Shown piece after piece: positions 33,000-42,792 of a stretch of 64,000 bases of DNA; within the stretch, counting starts at the first letter, position 1, and every line of letters starts with the position of its first letter. This DNA comes from Virgibacillus salexigens (GTDB lineage Bacteria; Bacillota; Bacilli; Bacillales; Amphibacillaceae). The stretch covers positions 310,001 to 374,000 of the forward strand of contig NZ_BNEO01000002.1 of assembly GCF_014905415.1 (NCBI RefSeq), written 5' to 3'. Below the pieces are notes generated by a model that had not been told where the DNA came from, did not search any database, and worked only from the letters and a program-made list of their open reading frames with translations. Both the position numbers and the translations under genes were made by a program.

Positions 33000-34661
33000 G
33001 TGAGTTTACAGAAGATTGATGGCTCGGATCTGACCCAAATGTTCCTGTCCGGAGCACATCATTTATCAAATAATGCAAAAAACATTGATGCTTTAAATGT
33101 ATTCCCTGTTCCGGATGGTGATACAGGAACAAATATGAATTTGACGATTACATCTGGTGCAAATGAGGTTAAGCAAATTAACAGCACCAATGCTTCCGTT
33201 GTGGCTGAGGCATTCGCGAAAGGATTATTGATGGGAGCTAGAGGCAACTCTGGAGTGATTTTATCCCAAATTTTTCGCGGATTTTCAAAAGGGTTAGAAA
33301 AAAAAGAAGCGGTTACATCAGACGAACTTGCTAAGGCGTTTGAAAGCGGGGTATCTACTGCTTATAATGCTGTAATGAAGCCTGTTGAAGGAACGATCTT
33401 AACAGTGGCAAAGGATTCAGGTAATCAAGCTGTTGCCATTGCCAAGAAAGAAAAGGATATTATCCAGTTAATGGATCAAATTGTAGTTGAAGCGAAAGCA
33501 TCTCTAAAACGGACACCTGATCTGCTTCCTGTATTAAAGGAAGTTGGCGTTGTTGATTCTGGTGGCCAAGGTTTGGTAACTATATATGAAGGGTTTTTAG
33601 CTGCACTAAAAGGTGAAGAACTTACAGAGGATAATTCGAACATTGATATGGATGAAATGATTAATGCGGAACATCATAAAGTCACACAAGATTTCATGGA
33701 TACCTCTGATATAGAATATGGGTACTGTACAGAATTCATGGTTAAATTTGAAGATGAAAAATTAGCGGAGCACCCTTTTGATGAAACTACTTTCCGTAAC
33801 GAACTTAGTGAACATGGAGATTCCCTATTGGTAGTTTCAGATGATGAACTTGTAAAAGTCCACATCCATGCCGAATACCCTGGGGACTGTCTAACGATGG
33901 GACAACGGTATGGAAGCCTAGTCAATATGAAAATCGAAAATATGCGTGAACAGCACACCGCTCTTGTCGGAAATAAAGATAAATCACAAGTATCAACAGA
34001 AAAAGGAAATTATGCAATTGTGACAGTTGCTATGGGCAAAGGATTGAAAGAGCTTTTAGAAAGTCTTGGAGCGTCTGTCGTAATTGAAGGTGGACAAACC
34101 ATGAATCCAAGTACTCAAGATATTACAGATGCAATCCAACAAGCCAATGCAAAAAATGTACTCATCTTGCCAAACAATAAGAACATTTTAATGGCTGCTG
34201 ACCAGGCAGCTGAATTAGCTGATGAAAATGTACGAGTTGTACCTACAAAGACTATCCCTCAAGGTATTAGTGCAATGCTTTCTTTCCATCCTGATGCAAA
34301 TCTAGATACTAATCAGCAAGCAATGGATGAAGCTCGAAAACAGGTTAAGACTGGTCAGGTTACTTATGCAGTTCGAGATACACAGATAGATGGAATTACC
34401 ATTGAAAACGGTAATTTTATGGGGATTGAAGATGGAAAAATTATTGCTACAGACCCAGATAAACTAGAAACAGTGAAGTTACTACTTAATAAGATGATTT
34501 CCGAGGAAGACGAGATATTAACAATTCTTCAAGGGGAAGACGTTGAAGATAAGGAAGTTCAAATATTAGTTGAATATATTGAAGAAACCTATGAAGATAT
34601 AGAGATTGAAGTACACAATGGCAATCAGCCGATATATTCTTATATTTTTTCTGTAGAGTGA
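33000..34661 (+). CDS. fakA: Fatty acid kinase catalytic subunit FakA
   Basis: FakA (YloV, 553 residues) phosphorylates FakB-bound fatty acids so that exogenous fatty acids can enter phospholipid synthesis through PlsX/PlsY. The N-terminal DhaL-like ATP-binding domain has NVFPVPDGDTGTNM (metal-binding Asp cluster) and GARGNSGVI; a middle domain and a C-terminal DegV-like domain follow. An ATG at 32964 is in frame, but GTG 33000 after GAGGAGGA matches the family N-terminus. A good terminator follows. Confidence 0.92.
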   Translation: MSLQKIDGSDLTQMFLSGAHHLSNNAKNIDALNVFPVPDGDTGTNMNLTITSGANEVKQINSTNASVVAEAFAKGLLMGARGNSGVILSQIFRGFSKGLEKKEAVTSDELAKAFESGVSTAYNAVMKPVEGTILTVAKDSGNQAVAIAKKEKDIIQLMDQIVVEAKASLKRTPDLLPVLKEVGVVDSGGQGLVTIYEGFLAALKGEELTEDNSNIDMDEMINAEHHKVTQDFMDTSDIEYGYCTEFMVKFEDEKLAEHPFDETTFRNELSEHGDSLLVVSDDELVKVHIHAEYPGDCLTMGQRYGSLVNMKIENMREQHTALVGNKDKSQVSTEKGNYAIVTVAMGKGLKELLESLGASVVIEGGQTMNPSTQDITDAIQQANAKNVLILPNNKNILMAADQAAELADENVRVVPTKTIPQGISAMLSFHPDANLDTNQQAMDEARKQVKTGQVTYAVRDTQIDGITIENGNFMGIEDGKIIATDPDKLETVKLLLNKMISEEDEILTILQGEDVEDKEVQILVEYIEETYEDIEIEVHNGNQPIYSYIFSVE

Positions 34662-34664
34662 ATG

Positions 34665-34701
34665 ACAAGACTGGCGAAACGCTTTCGCCAGTCTTGTTTT
34701 T
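34665..34701 (+). terminator. Intrinsic terminator after fakA
   Basis: A perfect 15-bp stem (34665-34679 / 34683-34697) with a 3-nt loop ends in five T. Confidence 0.9.
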
Positions 34702-35012
34702 AGTTATTTTCTGAAACTTAATTTATTAGAACGCTTAAGTGTTGGGGCTGAGTTGTTTCGATCATGGAACAGGCGATGAAGACAGTGATTGTCGAAATAT
34801 AACATTTTAGGACTAATTAAGGAGCGAAGGCACCTTCCACTTTGCACTGGAACGAGTGAGCGGAGCCGAAATCACCTAACGTAGGCTTTACAAAGAATGC
34901 GCTTATCCATGGGAAAGAGAATGATTTGTACTCCTAATAGCAAGAAAAAAGCTTGTAGCAAAACAACTGTGTGTTCTCTACAAGCTGAAATCGCCCAAAT
35001 AAACGGCAATTT
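34702..35012. other. Noncoding gap between fakA and the purine permease
   Basis: No gene is supported here. From about 34740 to 34890 the sequence becomes visibly richer in G and C than neighbouring intergenic DNA, with small complementary pieces (TTCCA/TGGAA around 34837-34854, and GGAGCG-like strings repeated near 34821 and 34860). It looks like an intergenic repeat copy or a small structured RNA, but cannot be identified. The right part holds the permease terminator (34942-34986). Confidence 0.4.
34942..34986 (-). terminator. Intrinsic terminator of the purine permease gene
   Basis: Read on the reverse strand, a 9-bp stem (34986-34978 / 34958-34950) is followed by TTTTTTC (from 34949 down). 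It lies just after the permease stop codon. Confidence 0.8.
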
Positions 35013-36290
35013 TCATATTCCGATAATCTTCATGATGAAATCAAATAGGAATAAACCAGATATAACAACTAATGCTGTTGATAATTCGCGTTGTTTTCCA
35101 ATCGCAAATTTCACGATAGGGTATGCAATAAATCCAAATGCCATACCGTCAGCAATGCTATACGTGAAAGGGATCATGACAACAATTAAAAAAGCTGGAA
35201 GAGCTTCTGATAGATCATCTAAAGGTAAGTGACGGATATTTTGCACCATTAGAAAGCCAACAATAATTAGAATTGGGCTGATTGCAGTATTGGGAATCAT
35301 TGTAATCCAAGGTATAATGAATAATGTTCCTAAAAACAATACTCCTGCAATCACAGCTGTTTTTCCAGTTTTCCCTTTGGAAGCAATCACAGCAGCATTT
35401 TCAGCAGCTGATACAGTTGGTGAAGTGCCGAAGAATGCGCAAGTAATTGTTGAAAATGCGGTGACTTGATATGCTCGTTTATAGCTTTTATCACGTTGCA
35501 ACATGTCAAGCTGTCCATGTAATAGACCCATGTTTTCGAAAATTAGGATCATCGCCAATGGAAATACCGCAAGCCAAAAAGAGAGCTCATTAATCGCTGA
35601 AAAGGAAGGAAGAAACAGCAGCTCATCCCAAGTAATTGATAGAGCTTTATTTCCAGTTTCAATAATACCTGCAATGGATGCAAGGATCGTACCTGCTATC
35701 ATTGTTAGCAAAAAGTTAGCTGGGATATTCTTTACAAATAAGAAAATGGCAAGGAACAATGTTAATAAACTAACAATTACGGTTGGAGAAGTAAAGTCTC
35801 CAATTGCAACGATGGTATTCGTGCCACTCTTAACTAATCCGCTTTTTTCTAAACCAATTAAGATAAGAAAAAAACCTAAGCCAACTGTAATTGCATGCTT
35901 TAAAGAGCTAGGAATAGCGTCTTTTAAGATCACACCTAATTTAGTAAATGCCGTTATTAGAAAGATAACAGCAGCAATTAGAATGACGGCTAAGCCTTCC
36001 TGAAATGATAGGTTTGTTCCTTGTACAATGGAGTACGCAAATAAAGCGTTGATTCCCATTCCTGGTATAAGAATTAACGGAAGCTTCCCTACGATTCCCA
36101 TGATTAAAGTGCCAACAAAGCTTGCAAGAATGGTTGCGATCATGCCGCTTTCAATGGAAATACCTGCCTCACTAAGAATTGATCCATTAACAACAATGAT
36201 ATACATTGTTGTTAAATAACCAATAATACCAGCAATCAACTCTTGCTTTAAGTTTGATTGCAGATGATCTTGGTGTTTACTATCAGGCAT
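35013..36290 (-). CDS. NCS2 (AzgA-type) purine permease
   Basis: The 425-residue protein has about 12-14 hydrophobic helices and the AzgA-subfamily blocks GIIGYLTTMYIIVVN near the N-terminus, GMGINALFAY in helix 3 and GTSPTVSAAENAAVIA around residue 290. It is a proton-coupled nucleobase transporter, closest in type to B. subtilis PbuG/PbuO (hypoxanthine/guanine); the exact substrate cannot be read. It is a single-gene unit with its own promoter and terminator, inserted between fakA and sdaAB, which are adjacent in B. subtilis. No purine riboswitch was recognised in its short leader. Confidence 0.88.
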   Translation of the reverse strand: MPDSKHQDHLQSNLKQELIAGIIGYLTTMYIIVVNGSILSEAGISIESGMIATILASFVGTLIMGIVGKLPLILIPGMGINALFAYSIVQGTNLSFQEGLAVILIAAVIFLITAFTKLGVILKDAIPSSLKHAITVGLGFFLILIGLEKSGLVKSGTNTIVAIGDFTSPTVIVSLLTLFLAIFLFVKNIPANFLLTMIAGTILASIAGIIETGNKALSITWDELLFLPSFSAINELSFWLAVFPLAMILIFENMGLLHGQLDMLQRDKSYKRAYQVTAFSTITCAFFGTSPTVSAAENAAVIASKGKTGKTAVIAGVLFLGTLFIIPWITMIPNTAISPILIIVGFLMVQNIRHLPLDDLSEALPAFLIVVMIPFTYSIADGMAFGFIAYPIVKFAIGKQRELSTALVVISGLFLFDFIMKIIGI

Positions 36291-36356
36291 ATTAACTCCT
36301 CATTAAATTCCTGTCCCTCTCCCACCCGATTATAAACGTATAATCCACAAATTAAT

Positions 36357-36385
36357 ATTATAGCTTTTTTATTAAACTTCGTCAA
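36357..36385 (-). promoter_or_regulatory. Sigma-A promoter of the purine permease gene
   Basis: On the reverse strand TTGACG (36385-36380) and a perfect TATAAT (36362-36357) are separated by exactly 17 bp, about 67 bp upstream of the permease start. Confidence 0.75.
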
Positions 36386-36452
36386 TTTCCCTTATACTGA
36401 AGTGGAATTGCAACCACGCATACAATTTCATTCGTTTATAATAATAACGAAA

Positions 36453-36481
36453 ATGATTATTAATCGTTTTTTTGTTATAAT
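36453..36481 (+). promoter_or_regulatory. Candidate promoter of sdaAB-sdaAA
   Basis: A perfect TATAAT at 36476-36481 lies about 95 bp ahead of sdaAB. The hexamer 17 bp upstream (ATGATT) is a poor -35. Confidence 0.4.
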
Positions 36482-36576
36482 TTAAAGAGGGAATATATCA
36501 TATAACGAAATTTTAGTTGCAGTTTTTAAATGTTCCCAGTAAGTTGATTAAACGTGTAAATGGGCGGTGGTTAATA

Positions 36577-37239
36577 ATGAAATATAATTCAGTTTTTGAT
36601 ATTATTGGTCCGGTAATGATTGGGCCTTCTAGTTCACATACAGCCGGAGCAGCTAGAATTGGAAAGGCTGCAAGATCTCTATTTGGAAAAGAACCAACAT
36701 GGGCAAAAATTCATTTATATGAATCCTTTTCCAAAACATATAAGGGTCACGGTACCGATTTCGCATTAGCTGGTGGCCTTTTAGGTTTTGATACAGATGA
36801 TCCACGTATGAAAGATGCCCTGGAGCTAGCAAAAGAGCAGAATCTTAAGATTGAATTTATTGAGGATAGCGCTGCAGTTGATCATCCTAATACAGCTCGT
36901 ATTATAGTTGGAAATGACACAGAATCTCTTGAGTTAGTAGGAATATCCATAGGTGGTGGAAAGGTAGAAATTACAGAACTAAATGGATTTGAACTACGTT
37001 TATCTGGAAATCATCCAGCTATATTAATTATGCACAACGACCGATTTGGAGCAATCGCTTCGGTAACAACGATCCTAGCTAAGTATCAAATTAATATTGG
37101 TCATATGGAAGTTAATCGGAAAGACGTAGGAAAAGAAGCACTCATGGTAATTGAAGTTGATCAGAACATTGATGATTCGATATTGAAAGAATTGGATAAT
37201 GCAGATCATATTATACAAATCTCAAAAATTGTCAGCTAG
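36577..37239 (+). CDS. sdaAB: L-serine dehydratase, beta subunit
   Basis: The 220-residue beta subunit of the iron-sulfur L-serine dehydratase, which deaminates serine to pyruvate. It begins KYNSVFDIIGPVMIGPSSSHTAG, the family signature, and ends with an ACT domain (from about residue 145; NHPAILIMHNDRFG) expected to bind serine. The frame opens at 36517, but ATG 36577 after GGTGG gives the exact family N-terminus. sdaAA follows after 26 bp. Confidence 0.95.
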   Translation: MKYNSVFDIIGPVMIGPSSSHTAGAARIGKAARSLFGKEPTWAKIHLYESFSKTYKGHGTDFALAGGLLGFDTDDPRMKDALELAKEQNLKIEFIEDSAAVDHPNTARIIVGNDTESLELVGISIGGGKVEITELNGFELRLSGNHPAILIMHNDRFGAIASVTTILAKYQINIGHMEVNRKDVGKEALMVIEVDQNIDDSILKELDNADHIIQISKIVS

Positions 37240-37265
37240 ATTTTAACAGGAAAGGTGGGAATCTT

Positions 37266-38141
37266 ATGTTTCGTACGGTAAAGGAATTAGTGGAATTTGC
37301 AGAGAAAGATAGCATTTCGATCTCTGAGGTAATGATTCGCCAGGAAATGGAAGTAAAGGAAAAGACACGTGAACAGTTATTTGAAGAGATGGAAACGAAT
37401 CTACAAGTAATGGAAAATGCAATTGAAGATGCGTTAAAGGGAGTTGAATCAGTAACAGGTTTAACCGGTGGAGACGCCGTCTTAATTCAAAATTATATGA
37501 AAGAAAAAACCCCGTTGTCTGGTAACTTATTGATGGATGCAGTTAGTAAAGCAATGGGAACAAATGAAGTTAATGCCGCGATGGGAACAATTTGTGCCAC
37601 TCCGACAGCTGGAAGCGCAGGCTGTGTACCTGGGACACTATTTGCGGTTAAAAACCAACTTCATCCATCAAGAGAACAAATGATACGTTATTTATTTACA
37701 GCAGGCGCTTTTGGGTTTGTGGTTGCTAATAATTCATTTATCTCTGGTGCAGCAGGTGGGTGTCAGGCAGAGGTAGGTTCAGCAGGAGCGATGGCATCTG
37801 CTGCTATTGTTGAAATGGCTGGAGGTACTCCGCAGCAATCTGCTGAGGCTTTCGCAATGACATTAAAGAATATGCTTGGTCTTGTTTGTGACCCTGTTGC
37901 TGGATTAGTGGAGGTTCCTTGTGTAAAACGAAATGCAGGGGGTTCATCATTAGCTATAGTTTCAGCAGATATGGCATTAGCAGGTGTTACTAGCAGAATA
38001 CCATGTGATGAAGTTATCGGTGCTATGTATCGTATTGGTAAGCAAATGCCTTCAAGCTTACGTGAAACTGGCGAGGGTGGACTAGCAGATACCCCAACCG
38101 GACGTTTTCTAAAGGATAAATTATTCGGAATAACAAGTTAG
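37266..38141 (+). CDS. sdaAA: L-serine dehydratase, alpha (catalytic) subunit
   Basis: The 291-residue alpha subunit carries the [4Fe-4S] cluster that activates serine. Conserved cysteines appear in ATPTAGSAGCVPG, GLVCDPVAG and EVPCVKRNA. The protein has the usual length (about 300) and forms the two-subunit Gram-positive enzyme with SdaAB. AAAGGTGGG lies before the ATG. recG starts 23 bp downstream, the same order as in B. subtilis. Confidence 0.95.
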   Translation: MFRTVKELVEFAEKDSISISEVMIRQEMEVKEKTREQLFEEMETNLQVMENAIEDALKGVESVTGLTGGDAVLIQNYMKEKTPLSGNLLMDAVSKAMGTNEVNAAMGTICATPTAGSAGCVPGTLFAVKNQLHPSREQMIRYLFTAGAFGFVVANNSFISGAAGGCQAEVGSAGAMASAAIVEMAGGTPQQSAEAFAMTLKNMLGLVCDPVAGLVEVPCVKRNAGGSSLAIVSADMALAGVTSRIPCDEVIGAMYRIGKQMPSSLRETGEGGLADTPTGRFLKDKLFGITS

Positions 38142-38164
38142 AAGAGTGGAAAAGAGTGATTGTC

Positions 38165-40195
38165 ATGCTACTAGATCCCGTAACAAATGTAAAAGGAATC
38201 GGAGGGAAATTCGCAGAAAATCTTGCATTATTGAATATTTATTCGGTTGAAGATTTATTAAACTATTTCCCCTACCGATACGATACATTTGAAATAAGAC
38301 CACTTAGTGAGTTGGTTCATGAAGATAAAGTTACGATTGAGGGAAGGGTGATTCATGATCCTTCTCTTACTTTTTATGGAAAGAAGAAATCAAGACTCGT
38401 TTTTACTGTTGAAGTAGAAGGAGTTGCAGTTAAAGCTGTAATGTTTAATCGGGCATTCGCCAAAAAGCAATTAAAACAAGGTGATACGGTGACGTTAACA
38501 GGAAAATGGGATGCACACCGATTGCAAATTACGGTTAGCAATTATAAAAAGGGGCCAGCAAGTCAACAAGCGGAAATTCAGCCCTTCTATTCCTTGAAAG
38601 GTGATATTTCTAATATTAAATTAAAAAAGGCAATTCAACAAGCTCTCTCTTCGTATGCCGATCGCATACAAGAAATTTTACCAGAAACCTATTTAATAAA
38701 CTATAAGCTGCCATTAAGGAAAGATGCGTATCAGTCCATGCATTTTCCTTTAAATCGTGTTGATTTAAAACATGCTAGGCGCCGATTTATATACGAGGAA
38801 TTTTTATTGTTTCAATTAAAAATGCAATTATTACGGAAATTAAAACGTGAGGCGACGACAGGAAATGCACAGCAATATAAATCGGATCTTGTTCAGGACT
38901 TTATAAAAGGTTTTCCCTTTACACTAACTGCTGCCCAACAAAAATCGCTAAACCAAATACTTGCTGATATGAAATCCTCGTATCGAATGAATCGCCTGTT
39001 ACAGGGGGATGTAGGTTCAGGGAAAACAGCGGTAGCTGCCATCTGTTTATATGCTTCGATTACAGCCGGAAAGCAAGGTGCCCTCATGGTGCCGACTGAG
39101 ATTTTAGCTGAACAGCACTTTCACTCATTAGTGGAACTGTTTAAAGATAAAGCGAAAATTACATTACTCACAGGTTCAGTAAAAGGGAAAAAGAGAAGAG
39201 AAATTACTGAACAAATTAGAGAGCATCAAATACATATTGTTGTTGGAACACATGCATTAATTCAAGAGGATGTCGTTTTTAATGACCTTGGATTTGTTAT
39301 TGTGGATGAGCAGCATCGCTTTGGTGTAAAACAAAGGCGAGCACTACGTGAAAAAGGGCTGTTTCCAGATGTGTTATTTATGACAGCTACGCCAATACCC
39401 AGGACTTTGGCGATTACTTCATTTGGTGATATGGATGTATCGGTGATTGATCAAATGCCTCAAGGACGAAAGGAAATAGAAACATATTGGGTGAAAGAAA
39501 ATACATTAGATCGTGTGCTGCAGTTCATCGAAAATCAAGTTGCGAAGGGAGAACAGGCTTATGTAATTTGTCCACTTATCGAAGAGTCTGATAAATTAGA
39601 TATTCAAAATGCTGTCGACGTTTTCCATCAATTACATAGTTTCTATTCAGAAGAAGTGAAAATTGGATTAATGCATGGAAGATTATCGACCGACGAAAAA
39701 GATGCGGTTATGAAAGAGTTTGCTGAGAATAAAGTACAAATCCTTGTTTCGACAACGGTTGTTGAAGTTGGGGTGAACGTTCCAAATGCAACTGTAATGG
39801 TTATTTATGATGCGGAACGATTCGGGCTATCACAATTACATCAATTACGCGGACGAGTTGGTAGAGGAGCTAAGCAGAGCTATTGTATATTAATTGCTGA
39901 TCCTAAGGGGGAAACAGGAAAAGAGCGAATGCGGATTATGGCGGAGACTACTGACGGATTTGCCTTATCGGAACAGGACCTGCAATTACGAGGTCCAGGG
40001 GATTTTTTCGGGAGAAAGCAAAGTGGTGTTCCAGAGTTTAAGGTTGCTGATATGGTCCATGATTATCGAGCTTTAGAGACGGCTAGGAATGATGCTCAAT
40101 GGATTATTGAAAACAATTTACTCGATAAGCCAGAGTACCAGTATCTTCAGCGCTATGTAGAAAATAATGCTGCTTTTAAAGAAAAGTTAGACTAA
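38165..40195 (+). CDS. recG: ATP-dependent DNA helicase RecG
   Basis: RecG (676 residues) remodels stalled forks and branch-migrates Holliday junctions. It has an N-terminal wedge/OB domain, Walker A GDVGSGKTAVA near residue 280, a DEQH box, ATPIPRTLAIT, and the C-terminal TRG motif region (QLHQLRGRVGRG, LRGPGDFFG). The frame opens at GTG 38156, but ATG 38165 fits the family start; neither has a strong Shine-Dalgarno. It comes directly after sdaAA. Confidence 0.95.
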   Translation: MLLDPVTNVKGIGGKFAENLALLNIYSVEDLLNYFPYRYDTFEIRPLSELVHEDKVTIEGRVIHDPSLTFYGKKKSRLVFTVEVEGVAVKAVMFNRAFAKKQLKQGDTVTLTGKWDAHRLQITVSNYKKGPASQQAEIQPFYSLKGDISNIKLKKAIQQALSSYADRIQEILPETYLINYKLPLRKDAYQSMHFPLNRVDLKHARRRFIYEEFLLFQLKMQLLRKLKREATTGNAQQYKSDLVQDFIKGFPFTLTAAQQKSLNQILADMKSSYRMNRLLQGDVGSGKTAVAAICLYASITAGKQGALMVPTEILAEQHFHSLVELFKDKAKITLLTGSVKGKKRREITEQIREHQIHIVVGTHALIQEDVVFNDLGFVIVDEQHRFGVKQRRALREKGLFPDVLFMTATPIPRTLAITSFGDMDVSVIDQMPQGRKEIETYWVKENTLDRVLQFIENQVAKGEQAYVICPLIEESDKLDIQNAVDVFHQLHSFYSEEVKIGLMHGRLSTDEKDAVMKEFAENKVQILVSTTVVEVGVNVPNATVMVIYDAERFGLSQLHQLRGRVGRGAKQSYCILIADPKGETGKERMRIMAETTDGFALSEQDLQLRGPGDFFGRKQSGVPEFKVADMVHDYRALETARNDAQWIIENNLLDKPEYQYLQRYVENNAAFKEKLD

Positions 40196-40203
40196 AGAAA
40201 TAT

Positions 40204-40232
40204 TTGCATAAACAGAAAAGGTATTATATATT
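40204..40232 (+). promoter_or_regulatory. Promoter of the fapR-plsX-fabD-fabG-acpP operon
   Basis: TTGCAT (40204-40209) and TATATT (40227-40232) are spaced by exactly 17 bp. The predicted start point, near 40239, falls within the FapR-like operator. Confidence 0.65.
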
Positions 40233-40235
40233 ACT

Positions 40236-40255
40236 ATTAGGACCAAGTCATAAAT
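40236..40255 (+). promoter_or_regulatory. Putative FapR operator
   Basis: ATTAGGACCAAGTCATAAAT resembles the FapR box, an imperfect palindrome with consensus near ATTAGTACCTGGTACTAAT. It begins 4 bp after the predicted -10 box, so FapR binding would block transcription, and malonyl-CoA or malonyl-ACP would relieve it, as known in B. subtilis. Confidence 0.7.
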
Positions 40256-40276
40256 AATGATATGGACGGTGCAAGA

Positions 40277-40849
40277 ATGAAGCGACCAAAGGCTGATCGG
40301 CAACGATTATTAAAAGATACAATAGAACAAACCCCATTTATAACGGATGAAGAATTAGCGAAGAAATTTGAGGTTAGTATTCAAACCATACGTTTGGACC
40401 GAATGGAACTGTCTATTCCAGAATTACGACAACGCATAAAGTCAGTTGCGACGGATCAGTGGAATGAAACGGTAAAAGCATTACCATTGGAAGAAGTTAT
40501 TGGTGAAGTCATAGATCTTGAATTGGATAGCCGTGCTATTTCTATCTTAGATATTGGATCGGAGCATGTATTTTCTCGTAATAAGATTGCGCGTGGTCAC
40601 CATTTATTTGCGCAAGCAAATTCATTAGCAGTAGCTGTAATAAACGATGAATTAGCATTGACGGCTAAATCTGAACTGAAATTCACGAGACAAGTAAATG
40701 AAGGAGAACGTGTTATTGCTAAGGCTACCGTAGAAGGAAAAGCGAAAGGGTTAACACTTGTTCAAGTGCAAAGTTTTGTAGAGAATGAAATGGTGTTTAC
40801 AGGCAATTTTCATATGTATCAATCCAACGAGCATAAAGGAGAACACTAA
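40277..40849 (+). CDS. fapR: FapR, fatty acid and phospholipid biosynthesis repressor
   Basis: FapR (190 residues) is the malonyl-CoA-sensing repressor of lipid genes. It has an N-terminal DeoR-type helix-turn-helix ([21 protein letters not shown] in part, residues about 20-40) and a C-terminal hot-dog fold with [15 protein letters not shown] 40277 (MKRPKADRQ) matches the family start better than the upstream in-frame ATG 40262. plsX begins right at the stop. A FapR-like box lies in its own promoter, suggesting autoregulation. Confidence 0.95.
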   Translation: MKRPKADRQRLLKDTIEQTPFITDEELAKKFEVSIQTIRLDRMELSIPELRQRIKSVATDQWNETVKALPLEEVIGEVIDLELDSRAISILDIGSEHVFSRNKIARGHHLFAQANSLAVAVINDELALTAKSELKFTRQVNEGERVIAKATVEGKAKGLTLVQVQSFVENEMVFTGNFHMYQSNEHKGEH

Positions 40850-41851
40850 ATGAAAATAGCAATAGATGCAATGGGAGGCGATCATGCTCCAAAAGCAGCC
40901 GTTTTGGGTGCCATGGAGGCGGTCTCCCAGATTGAAGCATTAGAAATTACGTTAATCGGTGATGAAGAACAAATTAATCAGTACCTAACAAATGCAACAA
41001 ATATCCATGTCTTACATACCAAAGAAGTAATTACTTCAGAAGATGAGCCTGTGCGCGCTGTTCGCAGGAAAAAAAATGCTTCCCTTGTATTAATGGCTCA
41101 CGAAGTTAAAGAGGGTAACGCAGATGCTTGTATCTCAGCAGGAAATACAGGAGCGTTAATGAGTGCTGGCCTATTTGTTGTGGGAAGAATTAACGGTATC
41201 GATCGTCCAGCTTTAAGTCCAACTTTACCAACGATTGATGGACAAGGTTTCCTACTGTTGGATGTCGGGGCAAACGTTGACGCAAAGCCTAACCACTTAC
41301 TTCAATATGCAATAATGGGATCCATTTATGCTGAAAAGGTTAGGGGGATTAAACATCCAAGAATAGGCTTATTAAATGTTGGTACCGAGAATGGTAAAGG
41401 AAATGATCTTACCAAAAGAACTTTTCAGCTATTACAAGATGCCCCTCTCCATTTTGTCGGAAATGTAGAAGCAAGAGATGTCTTAGCAAATGTTGCGGAT
41501 GTCGTCGTGACAGATGGTTTTACAGGAAATATAGCTTTAAAAACAATTGAAGGTACAGCTGAATCCATGTTTTCTATGATAAAGGACACATTTATGACAT
41601 CAACGAAAACAAAGATTGCCGCAGGATTAATGAAAAACGATCTAAAAGCTCTGAAAGGTAAGTTGGACTACTCGGAGTATGGGGGTGCTGGCCTTTTTGG
41701 TCTGGCTGCTCCTGTAGTTAAAGCACACGGATCCTCTGATCAACGAGCTATCCTGAATGCAATTAAACAAACTTGTCATATGGTTAATAACCATATAACA
41801 GATACAATTAAGCAAACAGTGGAGACAATGGAATTGGATAAGGAGGATTAA
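40850..41851 (+). CDS. plsX: Phosphate acyltransferase PlsX
   Basis: PlsX (333 residues) turns acyl-ACP plus phosphate into acyl-phosphate for the glycerol acyltransferase PlsY. It starts [14 protein letters not shown], the family signature, and has SAGNTGALM and TDGFTGN blocks. It follows fapR with no gap and has AAAGGAG upstream. It also links to fakA in this window, since FakA makes the same acyl-phosphate intermediate from exogenous fatty acids. Confidence 0.96.
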   Translation: MKIAIDAMGGDHAPKAAVLGAMEAVSQIEALEITLIGDEEQINQYLTNATNIHVLHTKEVITSEDEPVRAVRRKKNASLVLMAHEVKEGNADACISAGNTGALMSAGLFVVGRINGIDRPALSPTLPTIDGQGFLLLDVGANVDAKPNHLLQYAIMGSIYAEKVRGIKHPRIGLLNVGTENGKGNDLTKRTFQLLQDAPLHFVGNVEARDVLANVADVVVTDGFTGNIALKTIEGTAESMFSMIKDTFMTSTKTKIAAGLMKNDLKALKGKLDYSEYGGAGLFGLAAPVVKAHGSSDQRAILNAIKQTCHMVNNHITDTIKQTVETMELDKED

Positions 41852-41853
41852 TC

Positions 41854-42792
41854 ATGAAAAAAGTAGCTTTCATGTTTCCCGGACAAGGGTCTCAAGAAGT
41901 AGGAATGGGAAAAGAGTTATATGAAACATATCCAGATATGAAACAGCTATTTGAAGAGGCAGATCGTACGCTTAATACAGATTTAACCAAAATAATGTTT
42001 GAGGGGCCGAAGGAAAGATTAACAGAAACAGAGAATGCCCAACCTGCTTTACTTTTAATGAGTGTAGCACTCCACACACTTTTGTTAAAACATGAGGTAC
42101 AACCAGTTATGACCGTTGGACATAGCTTAGGGGAATATAGTGCATTAGTAGCCGCAGGTGCTATCTCATTAGAAGAGGCACTTCCGTTAGTAGCAACACG
42201 TGGTAAGCTAATGGAACAAGCTTTCCCAAAAGGACAAGGGACAATGGCGGCTGTATTGGGATTAGATGTCGAAACTATTCAAGCAGGATTAGACGAAATA
42301 GATGATGAGATTGTAGATCTTGCAAATTTAAATTGTCCTGGACAAATCGTTATTTCTGGATCTGTTAAAGGAATAGAACAAGCTACAACTATACTAAAAT
42401 CTAAAGGTGCAAAACGGGTCATGCCATTAAATGTTAGTGGGCCATTCCACTCTCGTCTAATGAAGGCTGCAAATGAATCATTCGCTAATTATTTAAATGA
42501 AGTGTCGATTAAAGATGCAACCATACCGGTATATGCAAATGTTTCAGCTTCACCTGTTCGCGAAAGTAATGAAATCAAGGATTTATTAATTAAGCAGCTT
42601 TATTCGCCAGTTCGTTTTGAAGAATCGATAATGAATATGATGGACCATGACATGGATGCATTTGTAGAAGTCGGAAATGGTAAAGTATTGAGTGGTTTGG
42701 TTAGGAAAATAAATAGAAGAACAAAAACATTTGCGGTCCAAGATACAGCGTCTTTAGAAGAATTCATAGCTTGGTATAGGGAGGATATTTAA
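41854..42792 (+). CDS. fabD: Malonyl-CoA:ACP transacylase
   Basis: FabD (312 residues) moves malonyl from CoA to ACP. It has the N-terminal MFPGQGSQ motif and the nucleophile Ser91 in GHSLGEYSA; the catalytic His is in [15 protein letters not shown] precedes the ATG, 2 bp after the plsX stop. It overlaps fabG by one base. Confidence 0.96.
   Translation: MKKVAFMFPGQGSQEVGMGKELYETYPDMKQLFEEADRTLNTDLTKIMFEGPKERLTETENAQPALLLMSVALHTLLLKHEVQPVMTVGHSLGEYSALVAAGAISLEEALPLVATRGKLMEQAFPKGQGTMAAVLGLDVETIQAGLDEIDDEIVDLANLNCPGQIVISGSVKGIEQATTILKSKGAKRVMPLNVSGPFHSRLMKAANESFANYLNEVSIKDATIPVYANVSASPVRESNEIKDLLIKQLYSPVRFEESIMNMMDHDMDAFVEVGNGKVLSGLVRKINRRTKTFAVQDTASLEEFIAWYREDI

Noticed and set aside
35503-36003. 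Forward 166-codon open frame antisense to the purine permease
   Set aside because: The permease on the other strand has clear family motifs, promoter and terminator; the forward frame has none.
36291-36576. Guanine riboswitch ahead of the purine permease
   Set aside because: I looked for the conserved purine-riboswitch core strings on the reverse strand and saw none; the leader after the predicted promoter is only about 60 nt.
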